This document shows, one piece after another, positions 34,799 to 43,538 of a stretch of DNA of 64,000 nt. The notes beneath the pieces were generated by a model that was not told the origin of the DNA, did no database searches, and saw only the letters and a program-made list of their open reading frames with translations. Every line of letters starts with the position of its first letter. Position 1 is the stretch's first letter. The stretch covers positions 1,178,001-1,242,000 of the forward strand of contig CBDBBV010000002.1 in the NCBI GenBank assembly GCA_965203265.1, given 5' to 3'. The position numbers and the translations under genes are program-made. Source of the DNA: JAHRAW01 sp965203265. GTDB lineage: Bacteria > Pseudomonadota > Gammaproteobacteria > Arenicellales > Poriferihabitantaceae.

Positions 34799-37700
34799 GA
34801 TGCTCGGCATTTGCGTTGCTTTGTGCTTCCTCAATCGCCTGTTTTAGTTTTTGTATTTCGGTTTCTCTTTCATAAAACCAGCTTTGGCTCCATATGCGGT
34901 GAAATTTCCAACCATCATCCTCCAACTTCGCTTGGCGGAGCAAATCTCGATCACGTGCACAACGGGAGCTATGGTAAGATGCGCCATCGCATTCAACCGC
35001 CAAAATATAGCGTCCGTCTCTTTCCCTGTCTTTGACAGCCAAATCAATGTAGTACTCTTTAGAACCCACTTGGCAGTCAACCTCCCATCCTATTTCTTCC
35101 CTTATGGACTCGGCGACATCAATTTCAAACTGACTGTCCGGTTCTCTTCCAGTTGGCCTCGGCCCATCAAGTATCTGATTTTCTGCAAAATTTAGATAAC
35201 CTTTCAAATGTCTTACACCCTCCGCGTTTATCCTTTCTATATTCATGTTGTCAGCAGTCATATTGGAAAAAACAACACATTTCGATCGTGCTCTAGTAAT
35301 TAGGACGTTAAGTCGTCGTTCACCACCTTGCCTATTGAGCGGCCCCAAATTCATCCCAATGTTCCTTTGGGCGTTGTACCCATAACCGACACTAATAAAG
35401 ATGACATCGCGCTCGTCCCCCTGAACATTTTCTAGATTTTTAACAAAATACGGTTCTTCATCTCGAGGTGGATTGTTATAAAGTTCTCCAAACTCTGGTT
35501 CCTTGAGGCGTAAAATTTCTATCTGATCATTAATTTCTCTAGATTGAGACAAACTAAAAGCCACGACCCCTAAAGTTTGTTTATGAGAATCAGGAATATG
35601 CTGTTGATTGAATATATGTTGTTTTACTCTTTCAGCGACATATTTCGCTTCGCTTGTATTTTTTCCTTGCCCCTCATAAATACTTTCATCCCGACCAAGA
35701 TGAACAAATTGTAGCCCTATATTTTCTGTCGTTTGTTCTGCCACAGGAAAAACGATCAGCCTGTTACCATAAAATCCATGATTCGAATATCTAATGAGAG
35801 AATCATGCCGACTTCGATAATGCCAACGCAACATTGTACTAAATGCTCCCTTTGACTGAAGCAGTGCCAAAATGCTTTCAATATCATCAACTGCATTTAA
35901 ATCTTCCTCATCATCGGCATCTTCATTGTTTTGCATTCTTTCAAAGAATGTAGTTGGCGGGAGTTGTTTTTCATCACCGACTGCAATCACCTGTTTCCCG
36001 CGCATTAAAGCGCCAAAAGCATCTACCGGCCGCACCTGACTGGCCTCATCAAAAATAATCACATCAAATTTCATTGAACCCAGGCCGCGTGGAAGATAGC
36101 TAGAAACGGAAAAAGGACTCATCATAAATACTGGTTTTATTTTTTGAATAGTGTGCCCTGCGTCACACATTAATTTTCTGATATGCCGATAGCGATTACG
36201 TCTATAAAACTGTTGCTCCAAAATTGACATTCCAGGATCATCAGCGCGTGGTAATCTATTGTAGTGTTCTTTGAGAACACGTGTTTTATTATGATTCAAC
36301 ATAGTTTCGTCAGATTCTCTAAAAGATTCTATTTGATTATTGGCATTTTGTGCACTAAATCTGTTGAGTCGAGAATTTTCTTTGGTGCATTTTTCCCACA
36401 AAGACTCATACCAAGCTGCCCTTACCAAATCAGCTAGATTATCGCGGTCAGCCGCATCGCTCCACTCGATAGAAATTTTCGCTATATTCCCTAAAACTTT
36501 ATTCTCGATCTCATTTTTCTCGATCTCATTTAACGCAAAATTAAAACGTGTCATTCGGACCAACTTTTCCGAGTTGTCACACCAATCGGAAAGAAACTTA
36601 AATTGTTCGGACAACGAATAATCATTGAAGCCAATATCTGGACAACAACGCTGTTTGTCAATTTGTAGAAATTTCAATAATTGATTTAATTTATTCTGAT
36701 AATTACAAAGCGATACTGCAAGTTCGTCAATATCACTGTCAAGGCGAGATACAGCATTTTCCAATAATTGCAAGCGTGCTTTATCTTCTTCCGCTTGCTT
36801 GGCACGCCACAGTAATTTAATCTTTCTGATAGCAGATCGATAATCACTACAAAACCAGCGCCACCATTTATTTTGAAATTTTTTCAACCCGTTTAATACT
36901 ACTAAAGTGTCAATTTCGTTTAGACTAAAACTATCGTCCATTTCCAGATGATTTAACAAATTCAACTCCTTCTGTAGAACGCGCAAATAATCTTTAACAC
37001 CACGAGATAATTCTTCAATCTCTTGTTTTGTATTAGTACCGATTTTTTCAAGCGTCGAATCCCGAAAAGGATGTTTGGAAAATTCACCAATTTCGTTCAG
37101 AATATTTTGAAATTCTCGGACCTTATTTTCTATTTGGTTATATTCAGCGGAACTCCAGTTTTCCCAACCGTCAGTATTTAATATCGGCGTTTTATCGAAT
37201 TTTCTTTTCATGTACAACAAATGACCAAATATACTAAATGGAGAAATATTTGATTCTCCAATAGGTTCGTTAATTAATTCACGATGCTTGTTTAATTCTT
37301 CAGTTAAATTTTTCAATTCTTCTAAATTTTCTTCGAATCCTGTAGGTTCGATTGGTTCATCAGAATTCTTTGCTTTTCTTAGCTGATCAATAAAGTTTTT
37401 TCTGCTAGTTCTATTGCTATACAACTCGAGCATAATTCTGCCCAACCCCTCAGATTCTAAACGGCGCTGTACAACTTCCAGGGCTGCTAATTTTTCCGCT
37501 ACAAATAAAACTGTTTTCCCCTCAGCAACCATTTGTGCAATTAGATTTACAATAGTTTGTGATTTTCCAGTTCCAGGAGGTCCCTGAACAACCATGTTTT
37601 TACCGCTTCGAGCCTCAGCTAACACAATTGTTTGTGAACTATCAGACTTCATTACCTGAAACAATTTTTCAGGTGGCAACTTCCCGTCTAGTGAAACATT

Positions 37701-38585
37701 TTCTGGAATTACCGCCCCATGATCACCAGAAAAACCCGATCCAAGTAAACGCATCAGCACTGAGTCTTGAGCAATTGAATTTTCATCCCAGTCCTCCGTG
37801 TCAAGATCTTTATACATGACGTATTTACGGAAAGCAAAAAATCCTAAGTATATGGAGTTTTTGTCTATTTCCCAACCTATTTTTTCATTGATCGCTTCAT
37901 TACAATTTTCAAAATATGTATTGATGTCAAAATCTTCAAATACATCGTTTTCCGTGATTACATCTGGCCATGTTATACCAATATTAACTTCTGCTAGTTT
38001 GGCTTGCAACGATATATTAGCGGCTAGTTCATCACCATTATTGTAACTAATGCGAAATTCTGCTCTGTCGCGTTTGAGTTCTACAGGGATCAATAACACA
38101 GGTGATTGTTGACTACGGTTTGCACGATCAGGGTTGTTCCATTTCAGCATACCAATCGACAAATATAGTGTATTCACGCCTTGTTCTTCAATCCAAGTTT
38201 TTGCAAGGCGATTCATGTTAATTAAACAAAGGTTTAGCCGTTGTTCAGTGCAATTGGTTTGCAACTCTTTATCGGTATTTTGTGGACTACTGTTATAAGT
38301 ATCATTTTTTCTCGCGCTATCTGCTAGATAAGCTTCCAACGGACTTTGAACGATCAAAACTTCTTCATCGCGCTGTTCGGAATCAGGCAAGGGAACAAAT
38401 CTCATCGTTTGTCGATCAATGCATAAAGCCCGAAACACCCTATCAGATGAATCATTACTCACCTCAATGACGCTCCGGGTAGTCATCGGTGGGTTGAAAT
38501 TGATTAGCGGATTTCTATTTCCCAAGTCAAGCAATTGTTCTCTTGCCCGATCAATTTCTGCTTTTATTGCTTCAAATTCTGTCAT
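34791..38585 (-). CDS. DUF4011-helicase-Vsr nuclease defence protein (Hhe-like)
   Basis: 1264 residues. The N-terminal DUF4011 region (AREQLLDLGNRNPLINF) is followed by a UPF1/Dna2-type superfamily 1 helicase: Walker A VVQGPPGTGKSQTIVNLI near 331, Walker B DVIIFDEASQVRPVDAFG near 845, VGDEKQLPPT, HYRSRHDSLI, and late motifs NVQGDERDVIFISVGY and RRLNVLITRAR. The C-terminal 120 residues are a Vsr/DUF559-like nuclease (YYIDLAV then LAVECDGASYHSS). A DUF4011-helicase-Vsr protein was reported as a single-gene antiphage system (Hhe) in a 2020 survey, from memory. It is strongly AT-rich, and its last eight bases overlap the start of ffh. Confidence 0.88.
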   Translation of the reverse strand: MTEFEAIKAEIDRAREQLLDLGNRNPLINFNPPMTTRSVIEVSNDSSDRVFRALCIDRQTMRFVPLPDSEQRDEEVLIVQSPLEAYLADSARKNDTYNSSPQNTDKELQTNCTEQRLNLCLINMNRLAKTWIEEQGVNTLYLSIGMLKWNNPDRANRSQQSPVLLIPVELKRDRAEFRISYNNGDELAANISLQAKLAEVNIGITWPDVITENDVFEDFDINTYFENCNEAINEKIGWEIDKNSIYLGFFAFRKYVMYKDLDTEDWDENSIAQDSVLMRLLGSGFSGDHGAVIPENVSLDGKLPPEKLFQVMKSDSSQTIVLAEARSGKNMVVQGPPGTGKSQTIVNLIAQMVAEGKTVLFVAEKLAALEVVQRRLESEGLGRIMLELYSNRTSRKNFIDQLRKAKNSDEPIEPTGFEENLEELKNLTEELNKHRELINEPIGESNISPFSIFGHLLYMKRKFDKTPILNTDGWENWSSAEYNQIENKVREFQNILNEIGEFSKHPFRDSTLEKIGTNTKQEIEELSRGVKDYLRVLQKELNLLNHLEMDDSFSLNEIDTLVVLNGLKKFQNKWWRWFCSDYRSAIRKIKLLWRAKQAEEDKARLQLLENAVSRLDSDIDELAVSLCNYQNKLNQLLKFLQIDKQRCCPDIGFNDYSLSEQFKFLSDWCDNSEKLVRMTRFNFALNEIEKNEIENKVLGNIAKISIEWSDAADRDNLADLVRAAWYESLWEKCTKENSRLNRFSAQNANNQIESFRESDETMLNHNKTRVLKEHYNRLPRADDPGMSILEQQFYRRNRYRHIRKLMCDAGHTIQKIKPVFMMSPFSVSSYLPRGLGSMKFDVIIFDEASQVRPVDAFGALMRGKQVIAVGDEKQLPPTTFFERMQNNEDADDEEDLNAVDDIESILALLQSKGAFSTMLRWHYRSRHDSLIRYSNHGFYGNRLIVFPVAEQTTENIGLQFVHLGRDESIYEGQGKNTSEAKYVAERVKQHIFNQQHIPDSHKQTLGVVAFSLSQSREINDQIEILRLKEPEFGELYNNPPRDEEPYFVKNLENVQGDERDVIFISVGYGYNAQRNIGMNLGPLNRQGGERRLNVLITRARSKCVVFSNMTADNMNIERINAEGVRHLKGYLNFAENQILDGPRPTGREPDSQFEIDVAESIREEIGWEVDCQVGSKEYYIDLAVKDRERDGRYILAVECDGASYHSSRCARDRDLLRQAKLEDDGWKFHRIWSQSWFYERETEIQKLKQAIEEAQSNANAEHHV

Positions 38586-38621
38586 GATTTTCCGCGCTCC
38601 GGTGTCGGTATCTCAATGAAA

Positions 38622-38678
38622 TGGGGAAATTCGGCGGCTATTGTACCCCAGTCTGCCCCCACACGACACAATCGAACC
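38622..38678. repeat. Post-ffh spacer repeat, copy 2 (beside the ffh pseudogene)
   Basis: 57 bases matching 33341-33406 except for a 9-base deletion and a few substitutions. On the minus strand it again contains GGGGTACAATAGCCGCC and lies about 40-90 bases before the DUF4011-helicase ATG, so it probably supplies the promoter for that gene and everything read through behind it, including ffh. Confidence 0.85.
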
Positions 38679-38683
38679 GCACC

Positions 38684-38810
38684 CCGCTCCCGGCAAACCA
38701 CCGGGCCGCCGCCCCCCTCTGCTCCATCGAGTCGCGGAAATCGGCGGGGTCGAATGCGTGTCCGTGCGCCATTTCGCCGCCATTCGCTCGGCCTTACCAC
38801 GATTCACTTT
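38684..38810 (-). pseudogene. ffh remnant, 3' part
   Basis: Continuing past the spacer repeat, 38684-38710 matches the 3' end of intact ffh near 33418-33444. About 300 bases are then missing, and 38718-38810 matches 33769-33862 of ffh (for example GTCGCGGAAATCGG, GTCGAA.GCGTGTCCG.GCGCCAT). Divergence is roughly 15-20 percent with small indels, so no open frame survives. The match stops where the DUF429 insert begins. Confidence 0.85.
38780..38810. repeat. 31-bp imperfect direct repeat, left of the DUF429 gene
   Basis: This segment and 39689-39719 both begin CCATTCGCTCG and align over 31 bases with seven differences. Both derive from the same piece of ffh (33832-33862). The ffh sequence is thus represented on both sides of the insert, as in a target duplication. 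Confidence 0.7.
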
Positions 38811-38830
38811 ATGCGTCTGCAATAGCCCCT

Positions 38831-39616
38831 TCAATTTTCGGATTTCCGTTTTTCCGCTGCCCATATCCAGCCCTCTTTCTCCGCCAGTCTGCGCGTCTTG
38901 CCGTCAGGCGGCCCAACGGCACGCCCGGCGAGGAAATCCAATCCCGCGAGGACACAGGCCATAGCATCTACCACGTGGTCGTTCTTGGCTAGATCGTATT
39001 CCATCTTGCGCGACAAGCCCTTTTTTAGTATCAATTCGATGATTTTCTTGCGGGCATCATTGCACTTTTTGTAGTTATCAGTCGGAATGCAATGAGCCAG
39101 CATAGTCGCCGCTGGATACACCTCGATTACAGAGCAAGGTTGTCGCCCAATGTCCTGTGGCGACCAAGCCAATGGCAACTGATTATCGGGAACCCACAAT
39201 TCCTTACTGAGGCAGGAGAGAAATTCCAGCGCACCATGCGCCGTGCGCGCGATCAGGTTGGCACCGACTTCCAGTGGTTTCTTGTCGAGACGATCTTTGA
39301 TCTGTCGGTCGGTCGCGCGTGCGAAAAGCATATCTGCGCACACCCCGACGGGTTGCCCAACCACATGTGAGGTGAAAGGTTCGGTTCGCATCGAATCGGG
39401 CCAGCCCAAAGGCGCATCAATCGCGATCAGGACAGGTGCTTTATCGTTGCTCTCCTGTATCCAGCGGGCAACGAAGTCCACCCGTTTCCTGCGCACGGCT
39501 GTCGCGGTGAATGCCTCATGTAGTTCCGCCTTACTTTTGTCGTCCACCGTTGCCCTCGCCAACCCAGTCTTAGCCGGTTCGGTCGCGAAGTCGATTCCAA
39601 TCACCGTCGTTTTCAT
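38831..39616 (-). CDS. DUF429 family protein (RNase H-like fold)
   Basis: 261 residues from ATG 39616. DUF429 features are the N-terminal VIGIDFATEPAKTGLA, the second acidic strand VLIAIDAPLGWP, VIEVYPAATM and the C-terminal DHVVDAMACVLAGLDFL. The Asp positions in GIDFA, IDAP and VVDAM fit a metal-dependent RNase H-like active site, which underlies the prediction of nuclease activity for the family; no reaction is established. The gene lies inside the decayed second ffh, between 31-bp imperfect repeats, so it entered after or during the duplication. Host or defence role is unknown. Confidence 0.8.
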   Translation of the reverse strand: MKTTVIGIDFATEPAKTGLARATVDDKSKAELHEAFTATAVRRKRVDFVARWIQESNDKAPVLIAIDAPLGWPDSMRTEPFTSHVVGQPVGVCADMLFARATDRQIKDRLDKKPLEVGANLIARTAHGALEFLSCLSKELWVPDNQLPLAWSPQDIGRQPCSVIEVYPAATMLAHCIPTDNYKKCNDARKKIIELILKKGLSRKMEYDLAKNDHVVDAMACVLAGLDFLAGRAVGPPDGKTRRLAEKEGWIWAAEKRKSEN

Positions 39617-39688
39617 CGTCTGTTTACCATATCGGATTCATTGTTCTAGTCGGCACGGTCAAAAGCCTGTCAGTACCCCCTTCCACCA

Positions 39689-39719
39689 CCATTCGCTCGA
39701 CCACACCGCGACCCACCTT
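39689..39719. repeat. 31-bp imperfect direct repeat, right of the DUF429 gene
   Basis: Partner of 38780-38810. From here the ffh-like sequence continues to the right with the remnant of the 5' half, so this copy is continuous with the right-hand pseudogene piece. Confidence 0.7.
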
Positions 39720-39900
39720 GCACTCCGCCTCACTCCCAACGCCAGCCCACCACCCATCCCCGGAATTCGCGGGACGGCCCGCTACAACAGGGCAACGCGA
39801 ACCTCGATCAGGGCACCAGCGATGCTAACTCTCGACAAAACAGCCAACACCGCGCAGATTACTCAAGGCCGAGCGTAATTTGTCGTTGAATTCCAAACAT
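39689..39900 (-). pseudogene. ffh remnant, 5' part, at the ancestral site beside ypjD
   Basis: 39689-39775 aligns with ffh 33832-33915 (including CCCATCCCC.GAATTCGCG). About 760 bases are missing, then 39780-39900 aligns with 34677-34798, the start of ffh, ending at a preserved ATG at 39900. The upstream sequence differs from that of the intact copy, and the divergent ypjD gene follows. ffh beside ypjD is the conserved gammaproteobacterial order, so this is the original locus. Confidence 0.85.
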
Positions 39901-39951
39901 GGCCGGGATGTTATCAGTGCGGCTGGCGTCTTTGGCGCAGCGGGCGCGGTG

Positions 39952-39957
39952 TATAAT
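39952..39957 (+). promoter_or_regulatory. Putative -10 element of ypjD
   Basis: TATAAT lies 42 bases before the ypjD ATG in the divergent spacer that once also served ffh. The -35 candidate (GTCTTT, 18 bases upstream) is weak. Confidence 0.4.
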
Positions 39958-39998
39958 CAGCCGACCCGCCCTTCACGATTGCGCCGTCCACATCCATT

Positions 39999-40820
39999 AT
40001 GCTACCGGTGATCGCCATTGCGATTTGTCTTTATGTTGCCGTCAGTTGGTTGCTCTGGTTGCGCGCGACCGGCCATGGCACTTTCTCGAAAACGACCGGC
40101 GCGGCGGCGGTGCGGATGCTGGCGGCGGTGGTGGTATGGCTGCACGGGATGCAATTATATCGCAGCGGCTACGACCACGGCACGATCAATCTGGCCCTCG
40201 GCCACGTGGTGTCGTTGGTTACATGGATGGGCGTGGCGCTGTTCCTCGTTGCTTCCCTCGCCAAGAAGCGCATCCTCAATCTCGGCCTGATCGTGATGCC
40301 GTCCGGGTTGATGGGGCTGGTGGTCGGCTGGCTTCTGCCCGGCGACCCGCTCCTTTTGGAAAACCTGCCGCGCGACATCGGCCAACACATCGCCATTGCC
40401 ATCCCCGCCTACGGCGTATTGAGCATCGCCTTCGCGCAGGCGCTGCTCTTGGCGCTGCAGGAAAGGCAGTTGCGCCAACCCAGGCCCGGGCGTTTATTCC
40501 CGGCGCTGCCGGCGCTGGAGACCATGGAATCGAACCTGTTTCAGCTCATCCTGCTCGGCTTCATCCTGCTGAGCGTCAATCTGGTTACCGGCATGATCAA
40601 CACTTGGCAGAATTACGGCGTGTTGCTGCGATTCAACCACCACATCCTGCTGGCGCTGCTGGCGTGGGGCGGTTTCGGCGGGCTGCTCATCGGGCGCCGA
40701 GCGTTCGGCTGGCGTGGGCGCACTGCCGCCGGCTGGACGATCGCCGCATTCGGCTTCCTCGCGCTGGCGTATTTCGGCACGCGATTCGTCAGCGAGGTGA
40801 TTCTGGCCGCCCCCGGGTGA
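39999..40820 (+). CDS. ypjD: YpjD, CcsA/HemX-like membrane protein
   Basis: 273 residues, almost entirely hydrophobic with eight predicted transmembrane segments. The cytochrome c assembly family shows VVVWLHGMQL, LGHVVSLVTWMGVALF, HIAIAIPAYGVLSIAFAQALLLALQE, FQLILLGFILLSVNLVTGMI and FNHHILLALLAWG; His residues in WLHG, LGH, QHI and NHH could face a haem. E. coli YpjD sits next to ffh, as this gene does next to the ffh remnant. Its precise role is not settled. Confidence 0.88.
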   Translation: MLPVIAIAICLYVAVSWLLWLRATGHGTFSKTTGAAAVRMLAAVVVWLHGMQLYRSGYDHGTINLALGHVVSLVTWMGVALFLVASLAKKRILNLGLIVMPSGLMGLVVGWLLPGDPLLLENLPRDIGQHIAIAIPAYGVLSIAFAQALLLALQERQLRQPRPGRLFPALPALETMESNLFQLILLGFILLSVNLVTGMINTWQNYGVLLRFNHHILLALLAWGGFGGLLIGRRAFGWRGRTAAGWTIAAFGFLALAYFGTRFVSEVILAAPG

Positions 40821-40838
40821 GCGGCGGCACGGGGGACA

Positions 40839-41531
40839 TCAGCCTGCGTCGGGCGGTGTCGAGGGTCGCTCGGCGACTTCCTCGCGCACATAGCAGGCGA
40901 TCAGATCCAACGGCGAAACCGCCTCGATCAGGCCGCGTGCCGCGGCCACCTGCGATACCGCGCGCGCTTCCGGGTGGCGTCCCGCCAGCCATTTCGACAC
41001 CGCCCCGCCGGTCGCTTCCAGCAACATCGGCGCGTATCGATCCCAGGCGCTGCCGACACCCACAATTCCCCCTTGTTGCGGGCGCGCCAGCTGCGCCGGC
41101 TCCGCCAGCGCGGGTTCACCAATGGTCTGCAACACCCCGTCCGGCGTGCGATAGAGGCCGTGGTAGATCTGCCCCATGCGCGCGTCGATGGCGGGCAGCA
41201 CCGTTTCATTCGGCTGGGCGTGAGCAAGCGCTTCCAACGATCGTACCGGAATGACCTTGAGCCCAGCGCCAAACGCCAACCCCTGCGCGACGCCGATGCC
41301 GATGCGCGTGCCGGTGAAGGAACCGGGGCCGATGTCCACGGCGAGCGCATCCAGCTGATCGAGGGTGAGCCCGCATTGCCGCAGCAGGGTTTGCGCCATG
41401 CCCAGCACCAATCTGGAATGACCGGCGGCGATTTCCAGCCGCTGGGTTACCGCGCCGTGCAAATTCAACGCCACCGAGCAAACTTCGGTGACGGTGTCGA
41501 TCGCCAGAATTTTGAGGTTATGCGAGGTCAT
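40839..41531 (-). CDS. tsaB: tRNA threonylcarbamoyladenosine synthesis protein TsaB
   Basis: 230 residues of the ASKHA fold: LKILAIDTVTEVCSVAL at the N-terminus, the conserved AVDIGPGSFTGTRIGIGVAQGLAF and DARMGQIYHGLY. TsaB forms a complex with TsaD and TsaE that installs t6A on tRNAs reading ANN codons. Its start overlaps the yoaA stop by 14 bases; yoaA-tsaB is a conserved pair, supporting both calls. Confidence 0.94.
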   Translation of the reverse strand: MTSHNLKILAIDTVTEVCSVALNLHGAVTQRLEIAAGHSRLVLGMAQTLLRQCGLTLDQLDALAVDIGPGSFTGTRIGIGVAQGLAFGAGLKVIPVRSLEALAHAQPNETVLPAIDARMGQIYHGLYRTPDGVLQTIGEPALAEPAQLARPQQGGIVGVGSAWDRYAPMLLEATGGAVSKWLAGRHPEARAVSQVAAARGLIEAVSPLDLIACYVREEVAERPSTPPDAG

Positions 41532-43458
41532 CGGAGTGGGAATCGGCAGCGGTGAAAAACCCGGCCACTTCGTCCATTTCCCGGGTAACCGCCATGCCCG
41601 GCAAACTGGCGAGGAACAACCGCCCGTACCCTCTGGAAACCAACCGGGGATCGCACAGCACCAGCACGCCGCGATCGCTTTCCGAGCGGATCAGGCGCCC
41701 AGCGCCCTGCTTCAGGGCGATCACCGCCTCGGGGATTTGAATGTCCATGAACGGGTTGCCGCCCTCCTCTTCCCAGACGCGCAATCGGTGCTTCAACACC
41801 GGCTCGGTTGGCGGGGCGAAGGGCAGTTTGTCGATGATGACGCAGGACAGGCGCTCGCCGACCACATCGACCCCCTCCCAGAAACTCGAAGTGCCGAACA
41901 GCACCGAATGGTCTTCGCGGCGGAACCTACTGAGCAATTCGCCTCTCGGCGCCTGCCCCTGCAGCAGGATGAGCCAGGCGCAGTCGGCGGCGTGCAGCTG
42001 TTGGTGTACCCGCTGCATCATTTCGTAACTGGTGAACAGGCAGAACGCACGCCCGCGACTGGCGCCGAGCACTCCGGCGATGACTTCGCTCAGAGCCTCG
42101 GCGTAGCTCGGTTCGCGCGGGTCCGGCAGGCACTTAGGCAGGTAGAGCAGCGCGTTTTTGGAAAAATCGTAGGGGCTGGCCCAGCGTCGGGTGTGGGCGT
42201 CGTGCAATCCCAGACGGCTGCAAAACGCGGAAAAATCATCGCCGACCGCGAGGGTGGCGGAGGTGAAAATCCAAGCGGCTCGGCTGTCCTCCACCAGTTC
42301 GGCAAAACGCCGGCTGATCTGCAACGGCGTCCCATGCAGGCGAAATCGGCGGGGGCCCACCTCGGCCCAGCGCACCAGATTGCTGTCGCGGCCCTGCAGC
42401 CAAGTCTCGAAACGCTCCTGAATCGACAGGCAGCGCGCGTGGCATCTCCCAAGCCCTTCGCCGGCGGGCGCGGCCAGAGCGAGTGCCTGTTGGCAGCGTT
42501 CGAGAGCCTGCCGCAATCCCTCGCAGGCTTCATCAAAACGGGCGTTTTGCAGGGAGTCGAAGTCGATGGATTGGCCGGCGAACGGTTGGCTCGCCCGCCG
42601 CAGGTGTTTCAGTGCCTTCTCCAGCCGCGCCACCTCGGGGGCGAATTTCACCCCGCTTTGCTCGTCAGATTCCGCCGCGAGCGCATCTCGACCCAGCTCG
42701 CCGATCTGCCTATCGGAAAGTGAGATGCCGAAAAAATCCGAGGCGACGGCGGCAATGCTGTGGGCTTCGTCGAATACCACCGCATCGTGCTGCGGCAGCA
42801 ACTCGCCAAACCCCTCGGTCTTCAGGGTCAGGTCGGAAAAAAATAGGTGGTGGTTGACCACCACGATGTCGGCCTGCATGGCTCGCTGCCGCGCCTTGAC
42901 GACGAAGCAGCCGTTGAAGTCGGGGCATTGGCGGCCGAGGCAGTTGTCGGCGGTGGAGGTGACCAGTTTCCACAGGGGGGATTCTTCGCCGAGGCTGGGC
43001 ACCTCGGCAATGTCGCCGTCTCGAGTGGCCGCCGCCCATTGTTCGATGCGGCGGATGGATTCGGTTTCGTCCTCGTCGAGCAATTCCGCTTGATGCGCCT
43101 GCAGTTTGAGGCGATAGCGGCACAGGTAGTTCGCCCGCCCCTTGAGCAGAGCCGCGTCCACCGGTAGGTTGAGCACGCCGCCGACCTGCGGCAGGTCGCA
43201 CTTGAATATCTGTTCCTGCAGATGGCGCGTGCCGGTGGAGATGATGGCGCGGCGGCCACTGAGCAGTAGCGGCGCCAGATAGGCGAAAGTCTTGCCGGTG
43301 CCGGTGCCCGATTCAACCACCAGAACGCCGCCGTGGGCGAGGGTTTCCTCCACCGCCGCCGCCATCTCCCGCTGGGCGGTGCGGGGAATGAAACCGGTGA
43401 TCGAACGGTGGAAAACGCCTTGCGGCGCAAGCGCGGCGAAACTGGCGGATTGGCTCAA
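41518..43458 (-). CDS. yoaA: DinG-family ATP-dependent DNA helicase YoaA
   Basis: 646 residues, XPD/DinG type with an Fe-S cluster. Walker A VVESGTGTGKTFAYLAP near residue 49. The four cluster cysteines are in NYLCRYRL, DNCLGRQC and NGCFV. Walker B is AVVFDEAHSIA. Late motifs are IFTSATLAVGDDF, GRAFCLFTSYEMM, LFGTSSFWEGVDVVGE and GRLIRSESDRGVLVLCD. YoaA is a damage-response helicase that works with HolC in E. coli. It overlaps tsaB by 14 bases, and its start is 80 bases from the dnaJ stop. Confidence 0.93.
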   Translation of the reverse strand: MSQSASFAALAPQGVFHRSITGFIPRTAQREMAAAVEETLAHGGVLVVESGTGTGKTFAYLAPLLLSGRRAIISTGTRHLQEQIFKCDLPQVGGVLNLPVDAALLKGRANYLCRYRLKLQAHQAELLDEDETESIRRIEQWAAATRDGDIAEVPSLGEESPLWKLVTSTADNCLGRQCPDFNGCFVVKARQRAMQADIVVVNHHLFFSDLTLKTEGFGELLPQHDAVVFDEAHSIAAVASDFFGISLSDRQIGELGRDALAAESDEQSGVKFAPEVARLEKALKHLRRASQPFAGQSIDFDSLQNARFDEACEGLRQALERCQQALALAAPAGEGLGRCHARCLSIQERFETWLQGRDSNLVRWAEVGPRRFRLHGTPLQISRRFAELVEDSRAAWIFTSATLAVGDDFSAFCSRLGLHDAHTRRWASPYDFSKNALLYLPKCLPDPREPSYAEALSEVIAGVLGASRGRAFCLFTSYEMMQRVHQQLHAADCAWLILLQGQAPRGELLSRFRREDHSVLFGTSSFWEGVDVVGERLSCVIIDKLPFAPPTEPVLKHRLRVWEEEGGNPFMDIQIPEAVIALKQGAGRLIRSESDRGVLVLCDPRLVSRGYGRLFLASLPGMAVTREMDEVAGFFTAADSHSDDLA

Positions 43459-43538
43459 GGCGGCGGGGCGGCGGGGCGGGGGCGGAAATGGGAGACGGCG
43501 GTCGCGTCAACAGGCGCCCGACCATCCGGCCAGAGCCT

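Noticed and set aside
33341..38678. The two spacer repeats as attachment sites of an integrative element
   Set aside because: No integrase lies between them, and they are part of a longer ffh-related duplication, so recombination through the gene explains them better.
39899..41254. 451-codon plus-strand frame overlapping ypjD and tsaB
   Set aside because: Arg/Ala-rich product from the alternative frame of two well-supported genes.
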